Assembly: GCA_023396255.1 (NCBI GenBank)
Contig: JAEWWU010000016.1
Span: 1 to 64,000 of the forward strand
Origin: Bacteroidota bacterium
GTDB taxonomy: Bacteria > Bacteroidota > Bacteroidia > Bacteroidales > Porphyromonadaceae
Reading direction: 5' to 3'
DNA: 64,000 bases
How positions within the stretch are numbered: position 1 is the stretch's first letter; every line of letters begins with the position of its first letter. The notes beneath the pieces were generated by a model, which did not search any database, was not told the origin of the DNA, and saw only the letters and a program-made list of their open reading frames with translations. Positions 35,941 through 44,352 of the stretch are shown here, piece after piece. A program made the translations under genes and the position numbers.

Positions 35941-38900
35941 ATGAATAAGAATACCCATACCTCATTTTTTACCATTCAAAGGACTTTTTCGAGATTTTCG
36001 GCATCCCTTTTACTCCTTTTTGTATTGGTTTCTACTAAGGTATTTGCCCTACCTATAGATGAAATCGCTGCTCGGAAAATTGCCGAGCAGTTTTTTGCCT
36101 CTTCCGTTCAGAAAAAAGCGACCAACAGCATCTTTCCTCCCATCGTAACTTTGGTGGCTGCTCCTGAAGTAATCCAAGCAAAGCCTTTGCAGTCCTCTCC
36201 ATTTGTAGATTTGCAGCATTCGCAGACCGCATACTATATTTATAATAATGGTCACAATCAAGGATTTGTTATTGTCGCAGCAGATGACACCTTGCCCCAA
36301 ATATTGGGCTATTCCTATAGTGGTCTCTTCTCAATCCAAAAACTTCCAAGGCACATTGAGGCCTTCTTTACAGACCTGCGCAGAGCTATTGGCTATCTCC
36401 TCACCCTTCCAATAGAAGAGCAGCTAAATGTTCGATCTCGGCTCCGCTCTTTTCCTATCAAAAATGAAGTACGACCCCTGTTGGGAAACATTCAATGGAA
36501 TCAAAGTTTTCCCTATAACCTTTATACTCCAGAAATAGGCGGAGAGCAAACTCCTGTAGGATGTGTTGCCACAGCTTTGGCTCAGGTAATGCGCTATCAT
36601 CAATGGCCCGAACGAGGTCGTGGCTCTTATTCCTACGATGAAAAAGACATCAATACAGGAGCAACCTCGGGGCGCACACACTCTGTAGACTTTAATGTTG
36701 AGTACAATTGGAGGAATATGCCACAACAAACACCCAAAAAGCCAACAGACGCCCAAAAAGAGGCATTATCTATCCTATGCTTTCATATTGGTGTTTCCTT
36801 AGATATGATGTACTCTGCCGATGGTAGTGGTACCTATACTGCCTATATCCCTTATGCCTTACGCAACTACTTCAAATACGATAAAAATGTGCGTTATCTC
36901 TCTCGGGATGCCTATGATCAAGAGAGTTGGGAAACCATTATTCGTACCGAATTGTCTCAGAATCGACCTATCATCTACAGCGGAAGCGGTGACGGAGGAG
37001 GACACGCTTTTGTGTGCGATGGATACGACACGCAAGGAATGTTTCATATCAACTGGGGTTGGGGCGGAGTCTCTGATGGTTATTTCGAATTGAACTTACT
37101 CAATCCATCTGTTCTGGGAATAGGAGGAGGTAGTGGAGGTGGTTTTAGTCAAGGGCAAGGCATCGTTGTAGGAATTACCCCCGATAAGAATGACAGTAGC
37201 ACACAAACCACATCACCACAAATGATCAGCTATGGTTTCGATGTTGCGTGCACAGACAATTCCATAATGATAAAAAGGGCTTCCGTAGGGCAAATTACGG
37301 AGCGATCTATAGAGACACCTTTCTGCCTACTGTTACAACCGCTTACGAGCTCAGAAGATGCTATCACCAGTAATTGGAGCCCCTCTCAAGAGGTCAAATA
37401 TAGCCAGGTAGCATCTCCGTCTATCTCATCCATAGATCTTGAAAAAATGCCACACCGTCCGCACAACACCCGCTACAAAGCGATTCTAGCCCATAGGTTC
37501 CAAGATGTCCCTATCCCGGTCGTAGGCTATCCTGGTAAACGCCTTTACCAAATAATCTACTTCGACTCAAACGGAAAACCCTCTATCGAGCAAAAAGAAA
37601 CGCAAATACACCTTACTCCAAATTCATTCAATGCAAGGTTACAAGGTTACGAGCAGAGTTCAGTTTCTTTTGCCTTAGATTACGACTGCTACAGAATAGA
37701 TGTTTTGGAGTGTAAAGTTATGTATTCCTTGGCTGGGCGTAATAAGTTCTTGGAATTGGGACGCTATCCAGTTTCACTGGTGCTGGATGGAAGCGGACAA
37801 ACTCCTGTATTGCGAATCCCCACTGATCGCTTCCCCCTTGCTGCCAAGAGGGAAGTCGATCTCCGAATAGATCTAACTTACTACGATTCGGACAAAAATT
37901 TACTTCAAGAAAAAAGTATTCCCCTAACGGGGAACACTCCTATTACAGTACAAGAGGCAACACAAATCAGACCTGCTGCTTTCCTTTTCCCATCAAAGAG
38001 TATGGAAACGATAGACGGATACTATTGGCTTAATCCGGAAGCTCCGGTTTTCCCAGAAATAGCCGTTTACAATTTGGGAACACAGACAATGACCAATCTA
38101 CTCTATCGATTTGTTTATTCTTACGCAGCTAACTTCGCCATCAACAGTGTTGCAGGAAACATAGTTGCGGCCAATTCCATCCCGGCCAAAAGAGAAGCAT
38201 ACCTATCTCAAGGCAGAGAGATGTATCCCCAAAGAGAACTGGGAAATATGCTATCCAACGCCTCTATAATCAATATGGGAGTACTATTGATCAACTACGA
38301 AAACACCAATCAATACAGTTTGTATCCCGTATTGGGGAATTATCTGCCCACCTTGTCCACCAACAAATACATTGTAGATCGTAGCCAAGAGATTACCCTA
38401 AAAACAGCCCGTCAGCAATTCGATTCTATAAATCTTCGCACAATGGTGCGCAACAATATGAGCATCAAGGGAGGGATACAGCGATCTGGTAACAAGTGTG
38501 AATTATTCAACAGTACCATCACTTTGAGCGGAGCTGTGGGAAAATTGGTCTGCACTGAAAGCGACATTACCCAACTCAAATTGGAGAAAGGAACGCATCT
38601 GCACACCATAGTATGCTCTCGCAATCAAATGTCGGCAGAAGCTGTGGCTGTTCTTGTTACCTCGCTTCCTTATCGTCTCTCCTCAGAAAGGGGGAAATTG
38701 GTGATCGTAGACACAAAGTATGGCAAAGAGGGCAATGTTATCTCTCAAACCTCCATCAATGAAGCAGCAGCTAAAAACTGGGATGTGTATGATGGAGCAG
38801 ACGAATATACGAAAAAACTAATCCCTGCCACAGAAGGTCCTGTCAACCATATTGTTCGAGCCGAAACAGAAGGTAAGGGTACTCTGCTTCTCAAAGGGAA

Positions 38901-39540
38901 CCCCAATCTATCCGAAGTTCCTCACGGAACCACTCTGACCATTGAGGCTCGCCCGGACAAAGGTTACCAATTGGTCTCTCTTTTAGCTAATGGGAAAGAA
39001 ATTCTAGGGCAAACAGAAATTATCATTGTAGAAGAGACCACTATCAAGGCTATTTTCGCTCCCTTGATTTTCTCCGTGATCCTCAAGAGCAATGCTTCCG
39101 GAACCATTGCCATTGATGGGCTTGCTTCTTCCGAACTCTCTCAAGTAGCATACGGAACCCTCTGCACCGTTGTCCCAACAGGGCTCAACGAAAATTGTCA
39201 ATTGACACACCTTTATATCAAAGGCAAAGATATCTTCCCCTCCCTCTCTTTCGAAGTAATAGAAGACACGGAGGTTGAAGCCGTTTTTGTCGATTACTCC
39301 TCTACAGCGGAGATACGAAAAGATTTGCCAACAGCAGCTTTCCCTAATCCGACTTCTTCAATCGTAACCATTCAAGGGAAACCCGGGCAACCTGTCAAAG
39401 TGATAACCCCGGACGGGAAAATCGTCTTGCAAACCATTCTGCAAGAAGAGGGTGAACTTAAGGTAGATCTTAGCAAATGGACTGCCGGAATTTATGTAGT
39501 ACAAGTAGGGAACACCGCCCATAGGTTGATCAAGAGATAG
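35941..39540 (+). CDS. Secreted C10 (streptopain/PrtT-like) cysteine protease with T9SS sorting domain
   Basis: This 1199-aa protein has a signal peptide ending near TKVFALP and an inhibitory Spi_C10-like propeptide at about residues 40-175. The C10 catalytic domain carries Cys208 in QTPVGCVATALAQVMRYH and His355 in GGGHAFVCDGYD, followed by the Trp-rich FHINWGWGGVSDGYFELN. A long beta-rich middle is followed by an LRR-like segment and a KNWxVY module shared with the LRR protein at 27.5 kb (about residues 890-950). Then come two repeat domains (LSEVPHGTTLTIEARPDKGY) and a T9SS type A domain (FPNPTSSIVTIQGKPG ... GIYVVQVGNTAHRLIKR). It closely recalls P. gingivalis PrtT, a secreted protease. 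It follows recO by 15 nt. Confidence 0.92.
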   Translation: MNKNTHTSFFTIQRTFSRFSASLLLLFVLVSTKVFALPIDEIAARKIAEQFFASSVQKKATNSIFPPIVTLVAAPEVIQAKPLQSSPFVDLQHSQTAYYIYNNGHNQGFVIVAADDTLPQILGYSYSGLFSIQKLPRHIEAFFTDLRRAIGYLLTLPIEEQLNVRSRLRSFPIKNEVRPLLGNIQWNQSFPYNLYTPEIGGEQTPVGCVATALAQVMRYHQWPERGRGSYSYDEKDINTGATSGRTHSVDFNVEYNWRNMPQQTPKKPTDAQKEALSILCFHIGVSLDMMYSADGSGTYTAYIPYALRNYFKYDKNVRYLSRDAYDQESWETIIRTELSQNRPIIYSGSGDGGGHAFVCDGYDTQGMFHINWGWGGVSDGYFELNLLNPSVLGIGGGSGGGFSQGQGIVVGITPDKNDSSTQTTSPQMISYGFDVACTDNSIMIKRASVGQITERSIETPFCLLLQPLTSSEDAITSNWSPSQEVKYSQVASPSISSIDLEKMPHRPHNTRYKAILAHRFQDVPIPVVGYPGKRLYQIIYFDSNGKPSIEQKETQIHLTPNSFNARLQGYEQSSVSFALDYDCYRIDVLECKVMYSLAGRNKFLELGRYPVSLVLDGSGQTPVLRIPTDRFPLAAKREVDLRIDLTYYDSDKNLLQEKSIPLTGNTPITVQEATQIRPAAFLFPSKSMETIDGYYWLNPEAPVFPEIAVYNLGTQTMTNLLYRFVYSYAANFAINSVAGNIVAANSIPAKREAYLSQGREMYPQRELGNMLSNASIINMGVLLINYENTNQYSLYPVLGNYLPTLSTNKYIVDRSQEITLKTARQQFDSINLRTMVRNNMSIKGGIQRSGNKCELFNSTITLSGAVGKLVCTESDITQLKLEKGTHLHTIVCSRNQMSAEAVAVLVTSLPYRLSSERGKLVIVDTKYGKEGNVISQTSINEAAAKNWDVYDGADEYTKKLIPATEGPVNHIVRAETEGKGTLLLKGNPNLSEVPHGTTLTIEARPDKGYQLVSLLANGKEILGQTEIIIVEETTIKAIFAPLIFSVILKSNASGTIAIDGLASSELSQVAYGTLCTVVPTGLNENCQLTHLYIKGKDIFPSLSFEVIEDTEVEAVFVDYSSTAEIRKDLPTAAFPNPTSSIVTIQGKPGQPVKVITPDGKIVLQTILQEEGELKVDLSKWTAGIYVVQVGNTAHRLIKR

Positions 39541-39564
39541 TCTCTCCCCGTGTTTGATTATTGT

Positions 39565-39605
39565 AACAGGGTACCGTAATCTTTACGTTTGCAGTACCCT
39601 GTTTC
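39565..39605 (+). terminator. Terminator after the C10 protease
   Basis: A 10-bp perfect stem, AACAGGGTAC (39565-39574) with GTACCCTGTT (39594-39603), is followed by TCTG. The U-tract is weak. Confidence 0.55.
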
Positions 39606-39755
39606 TGTAAACAACAAATGATAAAACCTTAACCAAAGTCGTTGAAAAGATAGGTAGAAATGTCTTTTCGAAAGATATTGATACTTGTTTGTCTCTTTTA
39701 GCCCATAATACGGCAATATTTGCAAATAAAAATTTTTCCATTGAGTTTCTTTCTT

Positions 39756-39763
39756 TACCTTTG
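39756..39763 (+). promoter_or_regulatory. -7 box of gap
   Basis: TACCTTTG, 43 nt upstream of the gap ATG. The preceding 30 nt are T-rich without a clean TTG at 19-20 nt. Confidence 0.5.
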
Positions 39764-39806
39764 TGGCACTTAGTAGAAATCAAACGAATAAAAACTTTAC
39801 AAAACC

Positions 39807-40811
39807 ATGATTAAAGTTGGTATTAACGGTTTCGGCCGTATCGGTAGGCTCGTTTTTAGAGCGTCGCTTTTGCGCGAGGATATGCAAGTTGTGGCAATCA
39901 ACGACCTCATTGATGTAGAATACATGGCGTATATGCTCAAGTACGACTCTGTACACGGTCGCTTCAACGGAACGGTGGGTGTAGAAGATGGTATGCTCGT
40001 TGTTAATGGTCGCAGAATCCGTGTAACTGCCGAAAAAGATCCGGCTGATCTTCGTTGGAACGAAGTTGGTGCTGAATATGTTGTGGAGTCTACTGGTCGT
40101 TTTTTGACTAAAGAATTGGCACAAGGACACATCACTGCCGGTGCAAAGTACGTTGTGATGTCTGCTCCCTCCAAAGACGACACTCCTATGTTTGTTACCG
40201 GAGTAAACCTGGATAAGTATGTTCCCGGAACCCAATTCGTTTCCAATGCATCTTGTACAACCAACTGTTTGGCTCCTTTGGCCAAAGTTCTCAATGACAA
40301 ATTTGGGTTAGAACAAGGTCTTATGACTACTGTACACGCAGCCACAGCAACCCAAAAGACAGTAGACGGACCGTCTGCCAAAGATTGGCGCGGAGGTCGC
40401 TCTGCTATTGGCAACATCATCCCCAGCTCCACCGGAGCTGCGAAAGCTGTGGGAAAGGTTATTCCCGAACTGAATGGTAAACTAACCGGAATGAGTTTCC
40501 GCGTTCCCACGATGGATGTATCTGTTGTAGACCTCACAGTACAACTGCGCAAGCCTGCAACTTATGCCGAAGTTTGCCAAGCTATGAAAGATGCTGCCAA
40601 TGGTTCACTCAAAGGTATAATGGAGTATGTAGACGAAGATGTGGTTTCTACCGACTTTACCGGCGATGCCCACACCTCTATCTTCGATGCTAAGGCGGGG
40701 ATCGCTCTAACTGATACATTTATGAAGCTAGTAGCTTGGTACGACAACGAATGGGGTTATTCAAACAAAGTACTCTGCTTGGTTGCTCATATGGCCAAAG
40801 TAAACGGCTAA
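39807..40811 (+). CDS. gap: Glyceraldehyde-3-phosphate dehydrogenase
   Basis: This 334-aa enzyme starts MIKVGINGFGRIGRLVFRAS (Rossmann NAD site) and has the catalytic cysteine in SNASCTTNCLAPLAKVL. HAATATQKTVDGPS and WYDNEWGYSNKVL are family signatures. It converts glyceraldehyde-3-phosphate to 1,3-bisphosphoglycerate in glycolysis. The protein-like minus-strand frame opposite is an artefact of its biased codons. Single gene with its own promoter box and terminator. Confidence 0.97.
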   Translation: MIKVGINGFGRIGRLVFRASLLREDMQVVAINDLIDVEYMAYMLKYDSVHGRFNGTVGVEDGMLVVNGRRIRVTAEKDPADLRWNEVGAEYVVESTGRFLTKELAQGHITAGAKYVVMSAPSKDDTPMFVTGVNLDKYVPGTQFVSNASCTTNCLAPLAKVLNDKFGLEQGLMTTVHAATATQKTVDGPSAKDWRGGRSAIGNIIPSSTGAAKAVGKVIPELNGKLTGMSFRVPTMDVSVVDLTVQLRKPATYAEVCQAMKDAANGSLKGIMEYVDEDVVSTDFTGDAHTSIFDAKAGIALTDTFMKLVAWYDNEWGYSNKVLCLVAHMAKVNG

Positions 40812-40887
40812 TAAACGATACTTCCCATTTTATCTTTCTCCGCAAAAGGCAAGAAGTGTCAATTAGATGAGGGAAAGAAAAATTTAG

Positions 40888-40927
40888 AGTTCCGGGAAAG
40901 AGCAAGGCTTTTCCGGAACTTTTTTCT
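40888..40927 (+). terminator. Terminator after gap
   Basis: A 13-bp stem, AGTTCCGGGAAAG (40888-40900) with CTTTTCCGGAACT (40908-40920) and one G-U pair, is followed by TTTTTTC. Strong. Confidence 0.88.
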
Positions 40928-40977
40928 TTTGAACTCAAAAAACATTTTTTATAAATCCCTTTTATTCACACAAAAAG

Positions 40978-41688
40978 ATGAAAAAATTTTACGCTCTCAT
41001 CATTGCAGTGGTGGCTGCTATTTCTTTTTCCTCCACCACTAATGCACAAAACATTCAGTTACACTACGACTTGGGACATATTACCGACTCCTTGAAATCC
41101 AGACCGGCAGTTACTACTACTGTGGAAATGTTTCGTCCGGACAGATGGGGAAGCACTTTCTTCTTTATAGATATGGACTACAAAGACTCGGGCATCAAAT
41201 CAGCCTATTGGGAAATAGCTCGAGACTTACGCTTTTGGTCTGCTCCCATAGCCATTCACCTCGAATACAATGGGGGATTGAGCAACAAATTTTCTTATAA
41301 CGATGCCTATCTTTTGGGTACTAACTACTCTTATAACGCCACAGACTTCTCGTACGGATTTGGGATAACCCCTATGTACAAATATCTTGCCAAACAAAAC
41401 AATCCGCACTCCTTTCAAGTAACAGGGACGTGGTACTGGCACTTTGCCAAAGAACTTTTGACCTTTACCGGATTTATTGACTTTTGGGGAGATCGCAACT
41501 TTTCAGGAAAGAATATGCTTGTATTCCTCTCCGAACCTCAGTTGTGGTTTAACTTGAACAAACTCGACTGCATCCCAAACGACTTCAACCTAAGCATTGG
41601 TACCGAGGTGGAACTAAGCTATAACTTCCTTGTAAATAACCAAAAATTCCACGCGATACCTACTTTGGCTCTAAAGTGGAACTTCTGA
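40978..41688 (+). CDS. DUF5020 outer-membrane channel-like protein
   Basis: This 236-aa protein has a signal peptide (MKKFYALIIAVVAAISFSSTTNAQ) and many amphipathic strands with aromatic girdles (DSGIKSAYWEIARDLRFW, FITPMYKY-like stretches), ending ALKWNF. It looks like the DUF5020 family, distantly like Tsx nucleoside channels. The purine-type permease gene starts 34 nt downstream, which supports a base or nucleoside channel. The substrate is inferred only from this pairing. Confidence 0.8.
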   Translation: MKKFYALIIAVVAAISFSSTTNAQNIQLHYDLGHITDSLKSRPAVTTTVEMFRPDRWGSTFFFIDMDYKDSGIKSAYWEIARDLRFWSAPIAIHLEYNGGLSNKFSYNDAYLLGTNYSYNATDFSYGFGITPMYKYLAKQNNPHSFQVTGTWYWHFAKELLTFTGFIDFWGDRNFSGKNMLVFLSEPQLWFNLNKLDCIPNDFNLSIGTEVELSYNFLVNNQKFHAIPTLALKWNF

Positions 41689-41722
41689 ACAACAAGGAAA
41701 CTTTACAATAAAACTTTATCCT

Positions 41723-43021
41723 ATGAACATATACAAACTATTGGGTTTTTCTCCCCAAAAGCACAGCTTGCGCACCGAACTTATGGCAGGTTTGACCACC
41801 TTCCTAACGATGAGCTATATCCTTGCCGTTAATCCGGATATCCTGAGTGCAGCCGGGATGGACAAAGGAGCTATCTTCACAGCAACGGCACTGGCATCTG
41901 CCATTGGTACCATTCTTATAGCCTTTTTGGCCAAGTTGCCCTTTGCTCAAGCCCCAAGTATGGGAATCAATGCCTTCTTTGCTTTCACCTTGGTCAAGGG
42001 AATGGGATATAGCTGGGAAGCAGCCTTGGCAGCCGTTTTCGTTGAAGGGGTTATCTTCATCATCCTAACAGCCTTTAACATCAGAGAGCAAATTGTGCGC
42101 TGCATTCCCAAGAATCTTCGCTTTGCCATCTCCGCCGGTATTGGTATGTTCATTGCCTTCATCGGTCTCAAAAACGCGGGTGTCATTGTTTCCAATGAAG
42201 CAACATTTGTTACTCTGGGCAAATTCACCCCAACGGCCATATTGGCTTGTATAGGCATCATTGTCAGTGCTGTGCTTATTGTTCTCAAAGTGCGCGGGGC
42301 TCTTTTTTACGGAATTGTTATCTGCACAATTTTGGGTATTCCAATGGGAGTAACTATGGTTCCACAAGGTTTTGTTCCCGTTTCTCTTCCCCAATCTTTG
42401 GAACCCACATTCCTCAAATTCGACTTCAATGCCCTACTCAATATGGATATGGTACTAACCATCTTCGCTTTGGTATTTATGGACATATTCAATACCATTG
42501 GAACACTCATCGGTGCAGCTGCTAAGACGGAAATGATGGACGAAAAAGGTAATGTAAAGAACATCAAAGCTGCAATGATGGCAGATGCTGTAGCAACCTC
42601 GGCAGGTGCTATGTTGGGAACCTCCACGGTAACCACCTTTGTTGAGAGTGCATCCGGTATTGCCGAAGGAGGACGCACAGGAATGACCTCACTGACCACA
42701 GCTATTCTTTTCCTGTTAGCTCTCTTCTTATCTCCTTTGTTTTTGCTGATTCCATCCGCTGCCACCACGGGAGCTCTCGTTTTGGTGGGAGTATTTATGT
42801 TGGGAGCTATCCAAGAAATAGACCTGACCGATATGTCGGAAGCTCTACCCTGCTTCATCACAATGATTACAATGGTACTCACTTACAATATCGCCGAAGG
42901 AATGTCTTTGGGGCTTATTAGCTACACCTTGGTAAAACTCTTAAGCGGACGCTACAAAGAGGTATCTGTAACCCTGTACATTGTAACCTTTTTGTTGCTC
43001 TTACGCTATTTTTTGCAATAA
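41723..43021 (+). CDS. NCS2/AzgA-type nucleobase permease
   Basis: This 432-aa membrane protein of the AzgA-like (COG2252) guanine/hypoxanthine permease group has about 12-14 helices. Signatures are APSMGINAFFAFTLV near residue 75, VRGALFYGIVICTILGIP, and TFVESASGIAEGGRTGMTS around residue 310, the family's substrate-site helix. It imports a purine base with protons. It sits directly after the DUF5020 channel and ends in a terminator, so the two likely form an outer/inner membrane uptake unit. Confidence 0.92.
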   Translation: MNIYKLLGFSPQKHSLRTELMAGLTTFLTMSYILAVNPDILSAAGMDKGAIFTATALASAIGTILIAFLAKLPFAQAPSMGINAFFAFTLVKGMGYSWEAALAAVFVEGVIFIILTAFNIREQIVRCIPKNLRFAISAGIGMFIAFIGLKNAGVIVSNEATFVTLGKFTPTAILACIGIIVSAVLIVLKVRGALFYGIVICTILGIPMGVTMVPQGFVPVSLPQSLEPTFLKFDFNALLNMDMVLTIFALVFMDIFNTIGTLIGAAAKTEMMDEKGNVKNIKAAMMADAVATSAGAMLGTSTVTTFVESASGIAEGGRTGMTSLTTAILFLLALFLSPLFLLIPSAATTGALVLVGVFMLGAIQEIDLTDMSEALPCFITMITMVLTYNIAEGMSLGLISYTLVKLLSGRYKEVSVTLYIVTFLLLLRYFLQ

Positions 43022-43050
43022 GGTAACGGCACAAGACTATTTGTAAAAGT

Positions 43051-43097
43051 ACTCCGCTCCGAACAGATGCTATATTTGTTTGGGGTGGAGTTTTTTT
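43051..43097 (+). terminator. Terminator after the nucleobase permease
   Basis: A 14-bp stem including three G-U pairs, ACTCCGCTCCGAAC (43051-43064) with GTTTGGGGTGGAGT (43078-43091), is followed by seven T. Confidence 0.82.
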
Positions 43098-43485
43098 ATT
43101 CCCTTTCGTCAAAAGGCAGTGAAGCCCAAAGAGAGAGTTCTTCTCGGAGTTACTTTGCACCCATTCCAATATTTTTCCAAAACAACAGATTGCAAGAATC
43201 GACTCAAACGGTCAGTTCTTATTTCTAACGCCGCTCAACCTCAAGCTAAGTTCCAAGCAAAGAAAAATTTGCTTGGACGGAAGAAAAATTAGTGGGGAAT
43301 TATCCGAAATTAGTTCCCTGCAAATTGCCAAAAAGTAGGGAACTAATCGAACAATTTTAGGGAATTATTTAAGAGGAAACTCACTCTTTATTTTATCAAT
43401 AAAGAAACAACAAAGCAGCTTTCAGCGTTCCAAGTCGGCTTCATAATTCTTTGAAGGATCAGATCAATCCTACATTTTTAACAAA
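43098..43485. other. Gene-free gap containing repeat copy C
   Basis: No supported gene lies between the permease terminator and the promoter of the lipoprotein/radical SAM operon. The main content is the dispersed repeat at 43248-43368. Confidence 0.5.
43248..43368 (+). repeat. Dispersed repeat, copy C (extended)
   Basis: The core 43248-43319 matches copy A at 63/72 and copy B at 62/72 without gaps. The element continues with TAGGGAACTAA and TAGGGAATTA arms up to about 43368. The first arm differs: here CCAAGCAAA pairs perfectly with TTTGCTTGG around GAAAAA, whereas A and B pair TTCCCTGC with GCAGGGAA. It lies upstream of the lipoprotein operon promoter, in the same orientation. Confidence 0.82.
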
Positions 43486-43517
43486 TTTGCATTCTCTGAT
43501 ATTATTTTATAACTTCG
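43486..43517 (+). promoter_or_regulatory. Promoter of the lipoprotein/radical SAM operon
   Basis: TTTG (43486-43489), spacer 20 nt, TAACTTCG (43510-43517), one mismatch from TAnnTTTG. The ATG follows after 26 nt. Confidence 0.55.
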
Positions 43518-43543
43518 TGGAGATTAAATGCCCCTAAAGAGTT

Positions 43544-43831
43544 ATGAAGAAGAATTCTTTTATATCTCAGTTAAGTTCCAGAATTGCTTTGGCAGCCCTT
43601 TCTTTATTGAGTTTATTGGGTTTTGTATCTTGCGGAGTTAGCAAAAGATCGGCAACCACAACGAAGAAGAACGGCGAAAAGGAGAAAGTTGCTGCCGATT
43701 CTTTGAAACAAGACTCCTTATATATCCACCAACCGGTGTTGATGTATGGGGTGCCCTATACTCCTTTTTCCCAAAAGATAGAAGCAAAGCAGCCGGACTC
43801 TGTCAAAACTCATAAAGATTCAGCATTATGA
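43544..43831 (+). CDS. Small lipoprotein 1 of the radical SAM/lipoprotein cassette
   Basis: This 95-aa lipoprotein has a signal with Cys30 in the lipobox (LLGFVSC) and a K/T/E-rich linker. A short block LMYGVPYTPFSQKIE (Tyr68-Ser76 core) lies near the C-terminus, followed only by a charged tail. The block closely resembles LEYGTPWAEFSLKA of the next gene, though the proteins otherwise share little. It overlaps that gene by 4 nt (ATGA, 43828-43831) and lies about 520 nt upstream of a radical SAM enzyme. It is likely a second, minimal substrate or partner of that enzyme; this is inference. Confidence 0.75.
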   Translation: MKKNSFISQLSSRIALAALSLLSLLGFVSCGVSKRSATTTKKNGEKEKVAADSLKQDSLYIHQPVLMYGVPYTPFSQKIEAKQPDSVKTHKDSAL

Positions 43832-44304
43832 AACGAAACATTATCAAGATTTCAGCCCTTTTGGCAACAGCCATCTCATCGTTGTTCTCATTCTTTGGAT
43901 GCAAAGGGTCGAGTCGTGAGGTTCCTCTGGAATACGGTACTCCTTGGGCTGAGTTTTCCCTGAAGGCCAGGGTTTCGCACCGAGGGAAAGCAATAGAGGG
44001 GCTTCAAGTTGAAATTTTAGATAACCGTAATCATCAACAGGTTGCTGCAAAAACGTCTACCAATGCTCAAGGTGAGGCGACTCTCAAAACAAGCATCTTC
44101 CCTAAAGAGGGCTATCAATACTACCGAGTAACCGATGTGGACGGAGATAAGAACGGAACGTGGAAAGATAAGATAGATTCCGTTTGGATTTCATCTAACG
44201 ATTTTTCAAATCCTTCCGGACACTGGAATCAAGGAATGGTAGAAAAATCCGTAACCATAGAGATAGCCCCGAAGCAAGCAGAACCAAAGACTCCCCAAAA
44301 GTAA
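43828..44304 (+). CDS. Radical SAM-associated lipoprotein
   Basis: This 158-aa lipoprotein (Cys25; SLFSFFGC) has EYGTPWAEFSLKARVSHRG at residues 35-53, then an Ig-like or transthyretin-like fold (AIEGLQVEILDN, TNAQGEATLKTSIFP). It matches the pattern I recall for the Bacteroidetes 'rSAM/lipoprotein system' lipoproteins, which carry YGTPxAxF just after the lipobox. It is translationally coupled to lipoprotein 1 and followed 48 nt later by the radical SAM gene. A matured surface lipoprotein of unknown modification is expected. Confidence 0.82.
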   Translation: MKRNIIKISALLATAISSLFSFFGCKGSSREVPLEYGTPWAEFSLKARVSHRGKAIEGLQVEILDNRNHQQVAAKTSTNAQGEATLKTSIFPKEGYQYYRVTDVDGDKNGTWKDKIDSVWISSNDFSNPSGHWNQGMVEKSVTIEIAPKQAEPKTPQK

Positions 44305-44352
44305 GGTTTCTGTTTTTTGGTAGGACGCCTTTCATAATCTCATCCTTTTTAA

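Noticed and set aside
39797..40552. Long open frame on the minus strand opposite gap (251 codons)
   Set aside because: It lies exactly antisense to a highly expressed, codon-biased glycolytic gene, has no family resemblance and is rich in Ser/Pro/Thr, as expected for a mirror frame.
42307..42882. 191-codon minus-strand frame opposite the nucleobase permease
   Set aside because: Antisense to a clear membrane protein; no signature, and composition typical of a shadow of hydrophobic codons.
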